Below the pieces are notes generated by a model that saw only the letters and a list, made by a program, of their open reading frames with translations, was not told where the DNA came from and did not search any database. Below, piece by piece: positions 54,874-63,494 of a DNA stretch of 64,000 nucleotides (the stretch's first letter is position 1; every line of letters begins with the position of its first letter). Origin of the DNA: Pandoraea anapnoica (lineage in GTDB: Bacteria > Pseudomonadota > Gammaproteobacteria > Burkholderiales > Burkholderiaceae). The translations under genes were made by a program, and so were the position numbers. The stretch spans positions 1-64,000 of the forward strand of contig NZ_CABPSP010000020.1 of the NCBI RefSeq assembly GCF_902459765.1. Reading direction: 5' to 3'.

Positions 54874-55923
54874 TCAGGGCTCGCTTACCAGTACGAAGCC
54901 GTCGATTTCCATTCCGGCGTTGGCAACGAGTGTTCCAGTCGACAACGCTCCTTGGTCTATTCCGTATCGATAGATCGTATCTTCGCGCGCGGATGCGGCA
55001 TACAAGTATTTCCCATCGGGTGTCACTGCTATCGCTAATACTTCACGACCATCAGCCTGCTCGTTAATTGGCGTCAGAACGCCGGTTAAAGGATTAACCG
55101 CATAAGAAACGACAGTATTTTTTCCTATGCCAGTGAAAGGACTCGCTGTGGTTGAAAGAAACAAGTATTTGCCGTCCAGACTCATCGTCATCACGCTAAC
55201 CATGCTTTTCGTGTGGTCGGCGACGCCTTTGAGTGGAGAAAATACGCCCTGAGACACACTGTAGCCGCGAACTTCAGGATTAAAAAATTCCGCCGACCCG
55301 GTATAGACATATTTTTGGGTCGGGTCTACGGCAAGGCCAAACTGGAGGGGGTTCACCATTGGAACCTTATCCGTGAGCGTAGGCATGCCCTTTGCATCGA
55401 TAGCGAAAGACGCCGGACTGTAGTCCCCGTTCGATACAGACGCGTATAGCATTTTTCCCGTGCCGTCGAATTGCAATGTTGTCGCCTCGCCTCCCCCTGG
55501 GAGGGGGAGTTGCCCGATCGGGAAAACTACATGGCGGGCCCGGGAATATATGAAAGCATAGAGAGTAGTGGAGGGGGTATCGTTGTCAGTGTAGGGTTCC
55601 CCGCAAGAGTAAAAATAGATGACTTCGTCGGTTGGTGCAGTGGCGGCCATACCGAGCTCTCCGCTATCGAAATTACCGAGCGGATGACGCAGTAGCCTCG
55701 GAATCAACTGACCGCTAGCACGATCTGCTTGGTAAATATCGACATATGTGGTTTCGTCTGGGCCTAAGCCAAGTGCAAATACCGTGTCGCCACTGGCGCA
55801 CATGGAGTTATTTGTCGGGAACGAAAGAGGCGCGGGATCACCTAGAGGTACCAAGCTCCCGTCATCGAGGACGTCATAAGCCAAAATTTTCCCAGATCGC
55901 AGTGCGTATGCATATAAGCCCAT
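54874..55923 (-). CDS. Beta-propeller protein (lactonase/YVTN-like)
   Basis: A 349-aa product with repeated blades: AVDPTQKYVYTGSAE, MSLDGKYLFLSTTASP and AVTPDGKYLYAASARE, each with the xDPxGKYxY signature of seven-bladed lactonase-type propellers. The N-terminus MGLYAYALRSGKILAYDV starts the first blade directly, with no signal peptide, so it is cytoplasmic unless exported otherwise. The 6-phosphogluconolactonase relatives need conserved active-site residues that I cannot confirm, so catalysis is not claimed. SD GAGG precedes the ATG at 55923. Confidence 0.75.
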   Translation of the reverse strand: MGLYAYALRSGKILAYDVLDDGSLVPLGDPAPLSFPTNNSMCASGDTVFALGLGPDETTYVDIYQADRASGQLIPRLLRHPLGNFDSGELGMAATAPTDEVIYFYSCGEPYTDNDTPSTTLYAFIYSRARHVVFPIGQLPLPGGGEATTLQFDGTGKMLYASVSNGDYSPASFAIDAKGMPTLTDKVPMVNPLQFGLAVDPTQKYVYTGSAEFFNPEVRGYSVSQGVFSPLKGVADHTKSMVSVMTMSLDGKYLFLSTTASPFTGIGKNTVVSYAVNPLTGVLTPINEQADGREVLAIAVTPDGKYLYAASAREDTIYRYGIDQGALSTGTLVANAGMEIDGFVLVSEP

Positions 55924-56103
55924 AATGTAGCCTCATCAAAGATGTGAAGAAATGTTCAGAGCTGCCGCTGCCCTGTTGGCCGAGCGCGCATGCGCTAGAA
56001 CGGATAGGAATACCGATATTCCTACTGCAGTCGTGAGTGAGGTTTTTCTTTTGCTGAGTTTTCATTTGAAAAGCTGTCACTTCCGTTGGCGGCGCAACTC
56101 GCC

Positions 56104-56352
56104 TTACAGCAAGACCGATTCTCTCTGTGTCAGGCGATCGAGGGTGATGTGCTCACGGGCGAGGATGTCACGCAGCCTGTTCAGGCTGTTGCCCCCCACT
56201 TGCAGGCGGGAAGTTTGAAATCCGCGCGAACTTCGTTTCTGCAAGGTCCCGTTATTCAGCGGACTTCGTCGCATCGGCTGTTGCGATCCACTTAGGCGCG
56301 CGCCTGCGAGCTGAGCAAATCTGCTCGCGGACAACCTAATTTCCTCAACCAC
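56104..56352 (-). CDS. Possible small hypothetical protein
   Basis: An 82-aa frame from GTG 56352 with a helical, basic content (GGNSLNRLRDILAREHITLD). The SD is weak and no family is recognised. It is included only because the neighbourhood carries other small mobile-element genes. Confidence 0.25.
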   Translation of the reverse strand: MVEEIRLSASRFAQLAGARLSGSQQPMRRSPLNNGTLQKRSSRGFQTSRLQVGGNSLNRLRDILAREHITLDRLTQRESVLL

Positions 56353-56447
56353 CTTCGTCTTGGCGAGCTGGATCTCCAGCGTTTTTTGGTCGCTGCCATG
56401 TGTCTATCCGATGAAAAGGTGCGCGATTCGCGGCTCGCGGGGAGGGA

Positions 56448-56520
56448 TGGAGCGTGCTACCGGAGTCGAACCGGTGTGCTCAGCTTGGAAGGCTTGTGCC
56501 TGACCACTCGACCAAGCCCG
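56448..56520 (-). tRNA. tRNA-Gly(TCC)-like gene, probably a remnant
   Basis: The 3' half reads like a true tRNA: anticodon loop CTTCCAA (anticodon TCC, glycine), T arm ACCGG-TTCGACT-CCGGT and 3' end CACGCTCCA with an encoded CCA. The 5' half does not fit: the acceptor 5' strand needed (GCGTGCT) is absent and the anticodon stem (CAAGC/GCTGA) pairs at only three positions. It may be the att-type 3' end left by an integrative element at a tRNA-Gly gene. Confidence 0.5.
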
Positions 56521-56736
56521 GATTAAAGTCATTGCCGCACTTTGCTACTATTGGCGTGTGGACCGACGTGTTCGCAGGTGTGTTTGGGGAGATGCCTGGC
56601 AGAATGTCTTGCTGCGAATCTGCCTGGGATATTTCCGGCTAGCATCCCTTTGGATCGTGGGGCGGCACGCCGTCCCACGCTTCCGGACACCGTAGAGTGA
56701 TCCGCGCCGGGTGCGCGGCACTTCGGGGAGATTGCT

Positions 56737-56910
56737 ATGAATCAGCGTTTGCACTGCCGGCATTGCGCGGGCGTGTTTGCCGTTGAGGTGATCGCGGCGC
56801 ACGAGCAGAACTGTGCCGAGGCGCGTCAGGAAATGAAGGCTGCTCAAAGCGAGCGTCTAGCGTCCGGTGAGCGAGGAGAAATCGACCCCCCTGCGATCTG
56901 TCCGAACTAA
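56737..56910 (+). CDS. 57-aa zinc-finger-like protein
   Basis: A short gene with SD GGGGAG six bases before ATG 56737 and stop at 56908-56910. The product starts MNQRLHCRHCAGVFAVEVIA and has Cys7, Cys10, His22 and Cys26, a CxxC-x11-H-x3-C zinc-finger-like spacing, followed by a charged helix and tail. Such small C2HC-type proteins occur on plasmids and integrative elements. Function unknown; DNA binding is an inference. Confidence 0.6.
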   Translation: MNQRLHCRHCAGVFAVEVIAAHEQNCAEARQEMKAAQSERLASGERGEIDPPAICPN

Positions 56911-57156
56911 TGAGGCAGCACCCTCAAGAGAGCAGCCCGACAGTGCGATCCATCGTGGTTGATGGGGATACAGGATATTTTGTGTCGCCGAGCCGACATG
57001 CCGGGCTGCTCGGTTGAGGATACTACCGATGAAACCATGCATTCAGGTGAGCAGCCCCGTGCCGATGAGGGCTTTTGCCGTTATGGGCTATTTAACGTCG
57101 CCGCACCGACACTGGGGCGGCTCACTTGAAGGTGCCCGCCGAAGCGGGCAGGTAAT

Positions 57157-57396
57157 TCAGCCGTTCCAGTAGCTCGCCTTGACATCGGCGGCGCCTTCCG
57201 GATCGCTTTCGTGATCCCAATTGACACGCTGTTCGAAGCAGGCTTTGGCCAAGTCGACCGCCACAGCCTCAGTGACACCGCCGCGTTGCTGAAACAGTTT
57301 GGCACAGCGTCGTTTCCACTCACCACCTGAAGCGATCGGCGCGGTTGCCAAATAGCTTTCACGGCCCGCTCTCGACTCAAGTTCTTTGACGCCCAT
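57157..57396 (-). CDS. Small plasmid/ICE-type hypothetical protein
   Basis: A 79-aa protein. The ATG at 57396 has a strong SD (GGAGGACG), and the sequence begins MGVKELESRAGRESYLATAP. The rest (WKRRCAKLFQQRGGVTEAVA, ACFEQRVNWDHESDPEGAAD) is helical with conserved-looking Trp and Cys positions. I associate the pattern with small proteins of integrated plasmids, without a known function. Confidence 0.6.
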   Translation of the reverse strand: MGVKELESRAGRESYLATAPIASGGEWKRRCAKLFQQRGGVTEAVAVDLAKACFEQRVNWDHESDPEGAADVKASYWNG

Positions 57397-57737
57397 ACGT
57401 CCTCCGTCGAACTGAAAAGGGTGCCGTACTCTGGCGGCCGTCACGCCTGCATCATCGGGGGCGTTCCCTCACCGGGGAGGCGTTTGGTCAGATAGCCGGC
57501 TGGGCGACGGCGCGCACGAGGGACATGATTCCGGTTTGAATGTCGAGCTTGCCGATACCGGCTCACTTGTGAGGATCGGCATTTTTGAATCGGGTCAACT
57601 CAATGGCGTCTGGCGAAGTTCGGTAGTCGGGCACATCGACATTGTTGTATGCGTCGGCCTTGGCGTTGATCTCGCCGTCCAAGTGCGTTTCCAATTCGTC
57701 AGCTAGGGCAAGCAATTCGGCCCCTTTAGCCTTGATC
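57397..57737. other. Intergenic region left of the IS
   Basis: No gene is supported. The IS target duplication GATC lies at 57734-57737. Confidence 0.45.
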
Positions 57738-57803
57738 CGACGTCACCCCCGATTTGAGTAGCGCGACGATTTAGAGTCCAATCACGTAGTCAGGAGATTG
57801 GAC

Positions 57804-58067
57804 ATGAAGAAGAGATTCACCGACGAGCAAATCATCGGCTTCCTGAGGGAAGCCGAGACGGGCATACCGGTCAAGGAACTATGCCGTCAGCACGGCTTCT
57901 CAGAGGCCAGCTATTACCTATGGCGCAGTAAGTTCGGCGGCATGAATGTCTCTGACGCGAAGCGGCTGAAGGATCTGGAGACCGAAAACGCTCGGTTGAA
58001 GAAACTGCTAGCGCAATCGCTGCTGGAGAATGAGGTGACGCGCGAGGCGTTGCGAAAAAAGTGGTGA
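57804..58067 (+). CDS. IS3-family OrfA
   Basis: An 87-aa product with SD GGAG. It starts [20 protein letters not shown], with helix-turn-helix [20 protein letters not shown] and zipper [20 protein letters not shown], ending REALRKKW. It overlaps OrfB by 7 nt. Confidence 0.92.
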   Translation: MKKRFTDEQIIGFLREAETGIPVKELCRQHGFSEASYYLWRSKFGGMNVSDAKRLKDLETENARLKKLLAQSLLENEVTREALRKKW

Positions 58068-58894
58068 GCGCCCCGTCCCGCCGAGAGCTGGTGCGCCATA
58101 TGACCGATAGTGGCTTGAGCGAGCGCCGAGCCCTGCGGGTAATCGGCATGAGCGCCAGCGCCTACCGTTATCAACCGGCGCCGGATCGCAATCAGGCCCT
58201 GCGAGCGCAGATCGTCGCCTTGGCTCAGCGGCATCGTCGCTATGGCTCGGGCATGATCTATCTGAAGTTGCGGCAGTCAGGCGTGACAGTCAACCACAAG
58301 CGGGTTGAGCGGCTGTATGCCGAAGAAAAGTTGCAAGTGCGTCGTCGCAAGCGCAAGAAGGTACCGGTATCGGATCGTCAGCCGCTGGGGCGGCCGTCGG
58401 CGGCGAATCAGGTTTGGTCGATGGATTTTGTGTTCGACCGAACGGCGGAGGGCCGTGTCATCAAGAGCCTGACGGTGGTCGATGACGCCACGCATGAGGC
58501 CGTGGCCATTGTGCCGGAGCGAGCGATTGGCGGCCTAGCGCTAACGCGCATTCTGGATCGTGTGGCGTTGCATCGAGGTTTGCCACAAGCGATCCGTACC
58601 GATAACGGCAAGGAATTTTGCGGTCGTGCGATGCTGAGCTGGGCACACGGGCGAGGCGTCAAACTGTTCCTGATCGAGCCGGGCAAACCCAACCAGAATG
58701 CCTACATCGAATCGTTTAACGGACGCTTCCGGGATGAATGCCTGAACGAACACTGGTTCACCAGCCTGCCGCACGCCAAGGTGGTGATCGAGGCATGGCG
58801 ACGGGAGTACAACGAGGAGCGACCGAAGAAGTCACTGGGCGGATTAACGCCGGCATCCTACGCCCGAAAATTGGCAGGAATGCAGTTACATTAA
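58061..58894 (+). CDS. IS3-family transposase OrfB (DDE)
   Basis: A 277-aa transposase with [10 protein letters not shown] (Asp), IRTDNGKEF (Asp) and [17 protein letters not shown] (Glu). The N-terminal HTH_21-like segment is [18 protein letters not shown]. Intact; the start overlaps the OrfA end as in other IS3 elements. Confidence 0.93.
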   Translation: MVSAPSRRELVRHMTDSGLSERRALRVIGMSASAYRYQPAPDRNQALRAQIVALAQRHRRYGSGMIYLKLRQSGVTVNHKRVERLYAEEKLQVRRRKRKKVPVSDRQPLGRPSAANQVWSMDFVFDRTAEGRVIKSLTVVDDATHEAVAIVPERAIGGLALTRILDRVALHRGLPQAIRTDNGKEFCGRAMLSWAHGRGVKLFLIEPGKPNQNAYIESFNGRFRDECLNEHWFTSLPHAKVVIEAWRREYNEERPKKSLGGLTPASYARKLAGMQLH

Positions 58895-59037
58895 CCCTCG
58901 GACTCTAAAGCTCAGTGCTACTGAAGACGGGGGGACGTCGGATCCGGTTCGTCAGGTCGATTTCTTCGGCGGACAGTTCGCGGCAAGCTTGCCTGTGGGC
59001 ATATGTGTGCCGCGTACGGCGAGTCATCGACAGCGCC

Positions 59038-59268
59038 TCAGGAGTTGCCCGATGACGGCAGGAGTGTTCGTTTGGCCACTTCGACGCCTATTAAGAACGC
59101 ATCGGGCTCTTCGGACTGTAGTACGGCCGAAATGAGGCGGTTTAGCTGATCCAGGACTGCAAGCGTGGACGTTTGAGGATCTGCGGAGCAAAGGATTAGC
59201 GCACGGATGGCTATCTGAGTCGCTCGCAATTGCCCCTCCAGTTCCATGAATTTTGAATCGTCTGTCAT
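59038..59268 (-). CDS. Small hypothetical protein, paralogue of the one at 8804
   Basis: A 76-aa product with SD GGGGT before ATG 59268. Starts MTDDSKFMELEGQLRATQIA and continues ALILCSADPQTSTLAVLDQL, RLISAVLQSEEPDAFLIGVE. The spacing of Q, AL, P, VLxQ, LIS and PxxF matches the protein at 8804-9052. It is divergent to the CII-like gene at 59462, an arrangement typical of phage immunity or regulatory regions. Confidence 0.55.
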   Translation of the reverse strand: MTDDSKFMELEGQLRATQIAIRALILCSADPQTSTLAVLDQLNRLISAVLQSEEPDAFLIGVEVAKRTLLPSSGNS

Positions 59269-59461
59269 GAGTACCCCATTTGAAATGAAAGATCAGTTCG
59301 AGGAATCTGGATTTTCACGCGATTAGGGGTGTCTGTCCCTTTTTGAGCAAGCGGATGCGACTTTTCTTGGTTTCCCTAATTGCTTGTTTTCTTGTCCATG
59401 CCCAGAAGCGTAAGGGCTTTCCGATTCATGGTCATTCGTTGATTTTGCAGGACGTTGAATG

Positions 59462-59751
59462 ATGGAGAACGTTGTTGAATTCCTGCCGAAGCAGCAGGGA
59501 GTTTTTTGAGCAAACGTGCCGTCGCACGTTTGTGGACCCTGAACTGAAGCGTCAGGTACTCGATGCGACCCAGCGGGATCCGTCGATGCTGAACAAGGTA
59601 TCGAACGGGGTTGGTATCGCTTTCGACAAGCTCGATGCCGTGTGCCGCGCAGTCGGGCTGGCGATCGTTGAGGTGGAATACATGGATTGTCGACGCTCAA
59701 GAAGGAGTGCGCGGAGCCGGGGGCTGGATTCGACGTCCCCTCGTCTTCAGT
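59462..59751 (+). pseudogene. CII-like phage regulator, frameshifted and cut by IS66
   Basis: The ATG at 59462 reads MENVVEFLPKQQGVF and stops. The adjoining frame continues with FVDPELKRQVLDATQRDPSM, LNKVSNGVGIAFDKLDAVCR, AVGLAIVEVEYMD, which has the form of a CII-like lambdoid-phage HTH regulator. The shift falls in the T6 run at about 59503-59508. The IS66 end at 59752 follows soon after the C-terminus. Confidence 0.5.
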
Positions 59752-59802
59752 GTAAGCGGTCGAGTAACGACGTCTACCCAAGGGCCTGGTGAAGGAGGAG
59801 CA

Positions 59803-59835
59803 TAGGTGTCCACCTACTACGGAGGTGGACACCTA
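59803..59835 (+). promoter_or_regulatory. Hairpin that buries the tnpA ribosome-binding site
   Basis: A 13-bp perfect inverted repeat (59803-59815 with 59823-59835) has a 7-nt loop. The SD GGAGGT (59821-59826) lies at the loop/right-arm boundary and the right arm ends on the A of the tnpA ATG (59835). In RNA that starts upstream, the start signals would be largely sequestered. Confidence 0.75.
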
Positions 59836-60359
59836 TGGCTGACAAAGACTCTGAGTTGAGAGTCGTTCGACAAAGTAGTGACGGCCGGCGCCGTTACGAT
59901 GAGAAGAGCAAGCGGGCACTGATCGAGGCGGCATTACAACCGGGCGTATCGGTGGCGAGGCTCGCGCAAGAACACGGTGTCAATGCCAACCTGCTGCGCA
60001 AATGGATCACGAAGTATCTGATGGAGCGCGAGCAAGGACTCTTGCCGATGCAACGCGCCGGAGATATCGATGGCCTTTCGTCGCGCGAGATCGAGAGCGT
60101 GACCATCGACTTGCCGGATACGCATAGTCTGGTTTCGGCCACCGCGGTGCCTCCGGCCTTCGTACCGGTCGTTTCGACGCCTCCGGTATCTGTGCAGGTG
60201 CCAGCACCGTCGGCTGCGTCGATGCAGCTCGAGCTGCATGTGCGTCTGGCCAACGGCGTCGAGCTCGAGATGGGGCGCGCCATCGCGTCGATCGAGGAGC
60301 TGACCACCCTGGTCCGGATTCTGGGGAGGATGCCGTGTTCCGGTTCGACGAAGGCCTGA
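59835..60359 (+). CDS. tnpA: IS66 accessory protein TnpA
   Basis: A 174-aa protein with the IS66 TnpA/Orf1 helix-turn-helix: RRRYDEKSKRALIEAALQPG, VSVARLAQEHGVNANLLRKW. The ATG at 59835 follows SD GGAGGT, which sits in a hairpin. It overlaps tnpB by 25 nt. Needed, with TnpB, for IS66 transposition in studied relatives. Confidence 0.9.
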   Translation: MADKDSELRVVRQSSDGRRRYDEKSKRALIEAALQPGVSVARLAQEHGVNANLLRKWITKYLMEREQGLLPMQRAGDIDGLSSREIESVTIDLPDTHSLVSATAVPPAFVPVVSTPPVSVQVPAPSAASMQLELHVRLANGVELEMGRAIASIEELTTLVRILGRMPCSGSTKA

Positions 60360-60688
60360 AGGTCTACCTGCACCGCGATCCTGTCGACTTCCGTTACGGC
60401 ATGAACAGCCTGTCGATTCTCGTCGAGCAGTCGATGCAGCTGAGCCCGATGGACGGCTCGCTCTATATCTTTGGCAACCGGCGTCGCGATCGGGTCAAGA
60501 TTCTTGGCTGGGATGGAAGCGGCTTCTGGCTGTTGATGAAACGCTTGGAAGCGAGCCGCTTCATCTGGCCCGACAACAAGACCGAGGTCGTCACGATGAC
60601 GTCCGACGTGCTGCACGCGTTGCTCGACGGTGACGACATCACAGCCATTCGGCGCCACGCGAAGCAAGAATATCTGCGCGTGAGCTGA
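60335..60688 (+). CDS. tnpB: IS66 Orf2-like protein TnpB
   Basis: A 117-aa protein from GTG 60335 (MFRFDEGLKVYLHRDPVDFR). It continues YGMNSLSILVEQSM, LYIFGNRRRDRVKILGWDGS and GFWLLMKRLEASRF, all hallmarks of the IS66 Orf2-like family. Full length. Confidence 0.95.
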   Translation: MFRFDEGLKVYLHRDPVDFRYGMNSLSILVEQSMQLSPMDGSLYIFGNRRRDRVKILGWDGSGFWLLMKRLEASRFIWPDNKTEVVTMTSDVLHALLDGDDITAIRRHAKQEYLRVS

Positions 60689-60720
60689 AACAGGCGAGTG
60701 GCATGCCTGTCTAATCGCGC

Positions 60721-62301
60721 ATGCCGATCACCGTCACGATCACCGCCGATGAACTGAAAGCGCTGCTTGCCGAGCGCGATGCCGCTCGCGGGCTACGAGA
60801 AGAAAAAGAGGCATTGTGCGGTGCTCTGCGGCTCGTGACAGCAGAACGAGATCTCGCCGAGGAGCGGCTTCGGGCCTATCGCCGCGAGCTGTTCGGTGCA
60901 AAGAGCGAGGCGAGGGGCGACAATCAACTCGGCTTGTTTAACGAAGCCGAAGTGCTTGGCAAGAGCAGCGCCCCCGCGCGGGAGGATATTCCGGAATCTA
61001 CAGTTGCGGCGCACAAGCGCAAGAAACGAGGTAAGCGCAAGCCACGCGATCCGAATCTGCCGCGCGAAGTCGTGCGGCATGAACTGCCTGAAGCGGAACG
61101 TTTCTGTTCGAACGACGGCCACGCGCTCGTCGAGTTTGGCGTCGAAGTCAGCGAACAACTCGACGTCATCCCGGAGCAGCTTCGTGTGATCCAGCACCAG
61201 CGCGTCAAGTACGCATGCCCGTGCTGCGATCTGGGCATCAAGGTCACGCCGGCGCCGCCGCGAATCATTGCGCGCGGACTGCTTACCGAATCGGCGCTCG
61301 CGTGGATTGCCACCGGCAAGTATCAGTTCGGGATGCCTCTGTATCGCCAGGCCGGTCTGCTGCGCCGTTTCGGCGGCGACATCTCCTCGAACACGCTCGC
61401 CGCGAGCATGGTTCGCGTCGGCATCGCGACGCAGCCGGTGATCAACCTGATGCGGGATGCACTGCTAGAGGCCGAGATCATCTATTGCGACGAGACCACG
61501 TTCCAGGTGCTCAAAGAAGAAAACCGCCGAGCGCAATCGAAGAGCTATCTGTGGTCGCAGATGACGCAGGCGCAAACGCCGATCCGGTGCTTCAATTACA
61601 CGCCCGGGCGCGGCGCCAAACTGGCAGACAAGCTGTTCACTGGCATCCGCCAGGGTGCGGTGCTGATGAGCGATGGCTACGAGCCCTATAACGATATCGC
61701 CCGGCGTTACCAGCTCGTGCATCTGGGGTGCTGGGTTCATGCCAGACGCTACTTCGTCAAAGCGGAAGAGAATGTGCCGAAAGCCGCGCGAACTCCTGAT
61801 CTGCTCGCGATGCGCTTTATCGCGCTGATCGGCAAGCTGTTTGCCGCCGAGGCACGCACCGAAACGTGGGATGCCGAACGACGACAACGATTGCGACGAC
61901 GATACAGCGCTCGGGTGCTTGATGCCATCCACTCACTGATGCTTGAGCAGTCGCCCGGCGTTGTACCGCAGGGCTTGCTTGGCAAGGCGCTGACCTACCT
62001 GCGCGCACAGTGGACGAAGCTGGCGCGATACGTTGAGAACGGCAGTTGGCCCATCTCGAACAATCCTTGCGAGAACTCGATTCGCCCGTTCTGCGTCGGC
62101 CGCCGATCGTGGCTGTTCTCGGACACCGTTGACGGCGCGAACGCCAGCGCCAACCTCTACTCGCTCGTCGAGACCTGCAAAGCGAACGATATCGATCCGT
62201 ATCGCTATCTCACCTGGCTGTTTCAGCGTCTGCCGCTGGCGCAGAGCGTCGACGACTATGACGCTCTGCTGCCCTGGAAGATGCCCGCCGATCTGCGCTG
62301 A
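60721..62301 (+). CDS. tnpC: IS66 transposase TnpC (DDE)
   Basis: A 526-aa transposase. The N-terminus is helical, with LRAYRRELFGAKSEARG. A zinc-binding-like CPCCDLG lies near residue 165. The catalytic residues fall in IIYCDETTFQVL (Asp), VLMSDGYEPYNDI (Asp) and NGSWPISNNPCENSIRPFCV (Glu). The ends match the IS66 C-terminal region (DPYRYLTWLFQRLP). Complete. Confidence 0.95.
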   Translation: MPITVTITADELKALLAERDAARGLREEKEALCGALRLVTAERDLAEERLRAYRRELFGAKSEARGDNQLGLFNEAEVLGKSSAPAREDIPESTVAAHKRKKRGKRKPRDPNLPREVVRHELPEAERFCSNDGHALVEFGVEVSEQLDVIPEQLRVIQHQRVKYACPCCDLGIKVTPAPPRIIARGLLTESALAWIATGKYQFGMPLYRQAGLLRRFGGDISSNTLAASMVRVGIATQPVINLMRDALLEAEIIYCDETTFQVLKEENRRAQSKSYLWSQMTQAQTPIRCFNYTPGRGAKLADKLFTGIRQGAVLMSDGYEPYNDIARRYQLVHLGCWVHARRYFVKAEENVPKAARTPDLLAMRFIALIGKLFAAEARTETWDAERRQRLRRRYSARVLDAIHSLMLEQSPGVVPQGLLGKALTYLRAQWTKLARYVENGSWPISNNPCENSIRPFCVGRRSWLFSDTVDGANASANLYSLVETCKANDIDPYRYLTWLFQRLPLAQSVDDYDALLPWKMPADLR

Positions 62302-62371
62302 CCCGCCTTGTTGCCACGCCTCACGTACCTCGTGATTTTTCTCTGAGGGACGTTATTCGTGGATCGCATAC

Positions 62372-62665
62372 AGTCAAAAACACAGTCGTATGCCTACCCG
62401 CTATTGTAAGTGGGAGACTTTGTCCGGACCTTCAGGGGGCCGCTCCAGACCACTACATTCCGGCCTGGCGGCCAGATGCTACCCATGGCTTCCGCTAAAC
62501 CTTGACCACCTCTTCGTGACACTGTGGCGCTCTTGATCAAACGGTGTGGTGCAATTGCCAAACGCACGGCTGCGTCGGTTACGGCAACATTGAATTGTCG
62601 CCTCCGCCTCCCCGGGTGTGGCGACGCTCAGCTTCCATTGCGCCACTCCCCGTGAGCAATGGCCT
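62372..62665. other. Region right of IS66, no gene found
   Basis: Short frames only. Something transcribed on the plus strand would end at the terminator 62666-62697. Confidence 0.4.
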
Positions 62666-62697
62666 AATGCCGCTTCCCCAAGAAGCGGCATTTTTTT
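62666..62697 (+). terminator. Intrinsic terminator with T7 run
   Basis: A 10-bp perfect stem (62666-62675 with 62683-62692) is followed by a run of T residues to 62697. No intact plus-strand gene is found directly upstream, so its gene may have been lost to the IS66 insertion. Confidence 0.88.
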
Positions 62698-63071
62698 CGC
62701 CCGAGATCGCAAGTTCTCGAAATTTTGGAGTCGCGTTTCTGCGGTCCGCGCCTCGGGCCGTGGCGGGCGGCAAATGCTTGCGAACATGGCCATTCTTGCG
62801 GCTTCCTCGTTCGGAATGAGGGGCGGCCGCGGTTGGTGTGCCAAGCGTTCTCAGCTGCTGCCGCATTGTCATCACGTCGGGTGGGAATTGGTCGACGTGG
62901 TGGCCGCGACCGATGGACGATCGAGGCCGAGGGGTGCAGAGTCGCCGTGATGAAACTGAATGGCTTCTGCCCCCTCGGCCATCACGGAGCAATCGAGATT
63001 GGTCTGAGCGACACGATTCATGTCTAGGTCCTCGCGCTTTCAAACCAAATGCAGCGCTAGTCGCGTCTACG
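62698..63071. other. Intergenic region, no convincing gene
   Basis: Long frames on both strands here have no SD or recognisable domain and look like shadows of high-GC DNA. Confidence 0.35.
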
Positions 63072-63245
63072 ATGCAGGTCAAATCTTCCCAGAGAGGGAG
63101 TGGCGTTCGCGAGACTCTGAGAAAAGTCGCATTAGGACTATTTGCCTTCATTGCTAAGCTCGTCTTGGCTGTTGAATGGCTGCTCTATCGCGTCGATACT
63201 TGGCTTTTTGCCTTTTCATTTTCGAGCCTGACTCATACTCTGTAA
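63072..63245 (+). CDS. Possible 57-aa membrane protein
   Basis: The ATG at 63072 opens MQVKSSQRGSGVRETLRKVA, followed by a hydrophobic helix (LGLFAFIAKLVLAVEWLLYR) and a second short hydrophobic stretch to the stop. The terminator at 63321-63360 could end its transcript. The SD is not evident, and the MTRP frame overlaps its end on the other strand. Confidence 0.35.
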   Translation: MQVKSSQRGSGVRETLRKVALGLFAFIAKLVLAVEWLLYRVDTWLFAFSFSSLTHTL

Positions 63246-63302
63246 GCGACCGAGATCCGGTTCCGCCTGGGGGGGGGCTCCGTCCGCAATCGGTCGTGTC
63301 AT
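63216..63302 (-). CDS. MTRP-type small reading frame, second copy
   Basis: A 28-aa frame: ATG at 63302 behind SD GAGGAGA, reading MTRPIADGAPPQAEPDLGRL then QSMSQARK and stop. DNA and protein match the copy at 9556 (MTRPTADRVPRARP), including the upstream leader and hairpin at 63324-63351. It may be a leader peptide or the start of a longer, lost gene. Confidence 0.4.
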   Translation of the reverse strand: MTRPIADGAPPQAEPDLGRLQSMSQARK

Positions 63303-63320
63303 GTCTCCTCTGTTGTGGGT

Positions 63321-63360
63321 TAAGGATGCCGTCTTGGCGTGGACGGCATCCTTATTTTTT
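63321..63360 (+). terminator. Hairpin with T6, also the leader hairpin of the MTRP frame
   Basis: A 13-bp perfect stem (63321-63333 with 63342-63354) is followed by six T residues on the plus strand, so it is a good plus-strand terminator. On the minus strand it is the 5' leader hairpin of the MTRP frame. Confidence 0.8.
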
Positions 63361-63494
63361 CACGGTTGTGCCCAACTTTGTGATTAGACAGCCGTCTCAC
63401 TATTGGGGGATACAAGAAATCTCACAACCACCTTAGGCACACATCGAGGCCTGCCGCTCCGATGGATATTCAGGAGGTGCAACTTTGACTTGCC

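Larger units (their letters stand above)
57738..58940 (+). mobile_element. Complete IS3-family element with GATC target duplication
   Basis: The ends CGACGTCACCCCCG (57738) and CGGGGGGACGTCG (58940) are inverted repeats, and GATC flanks both sides (57734-57737 and 58941-58944). The length is 1203 bp with intact OrfA and OrfB, so it is probably a fairly recent, active insertion. Its first 52 bp also occur alone at 20237-20288. Confidence 0.93.
59752..62371 (+). mobile_element. IS66-family element
   Basis: It has the three-gene order tnpA-tnpB-tnpC of IS66. The left end starts GTAAGCGGTC at 59752; the right end is best placed at CGCATAC (62371), which matches the left repeat at about 16 of 23 positions. 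No exact 8-bp target duplication is seen. All three genes are intact. Confidence 0.85.

Noticed and set aside
62579-63151. 190-codon minus-strand frame
   Set aside because: Low-complexity Arg/Gly/Ser-rich product with no SD; it overlaps a good plus-strand terminator and looks like a chance frame.
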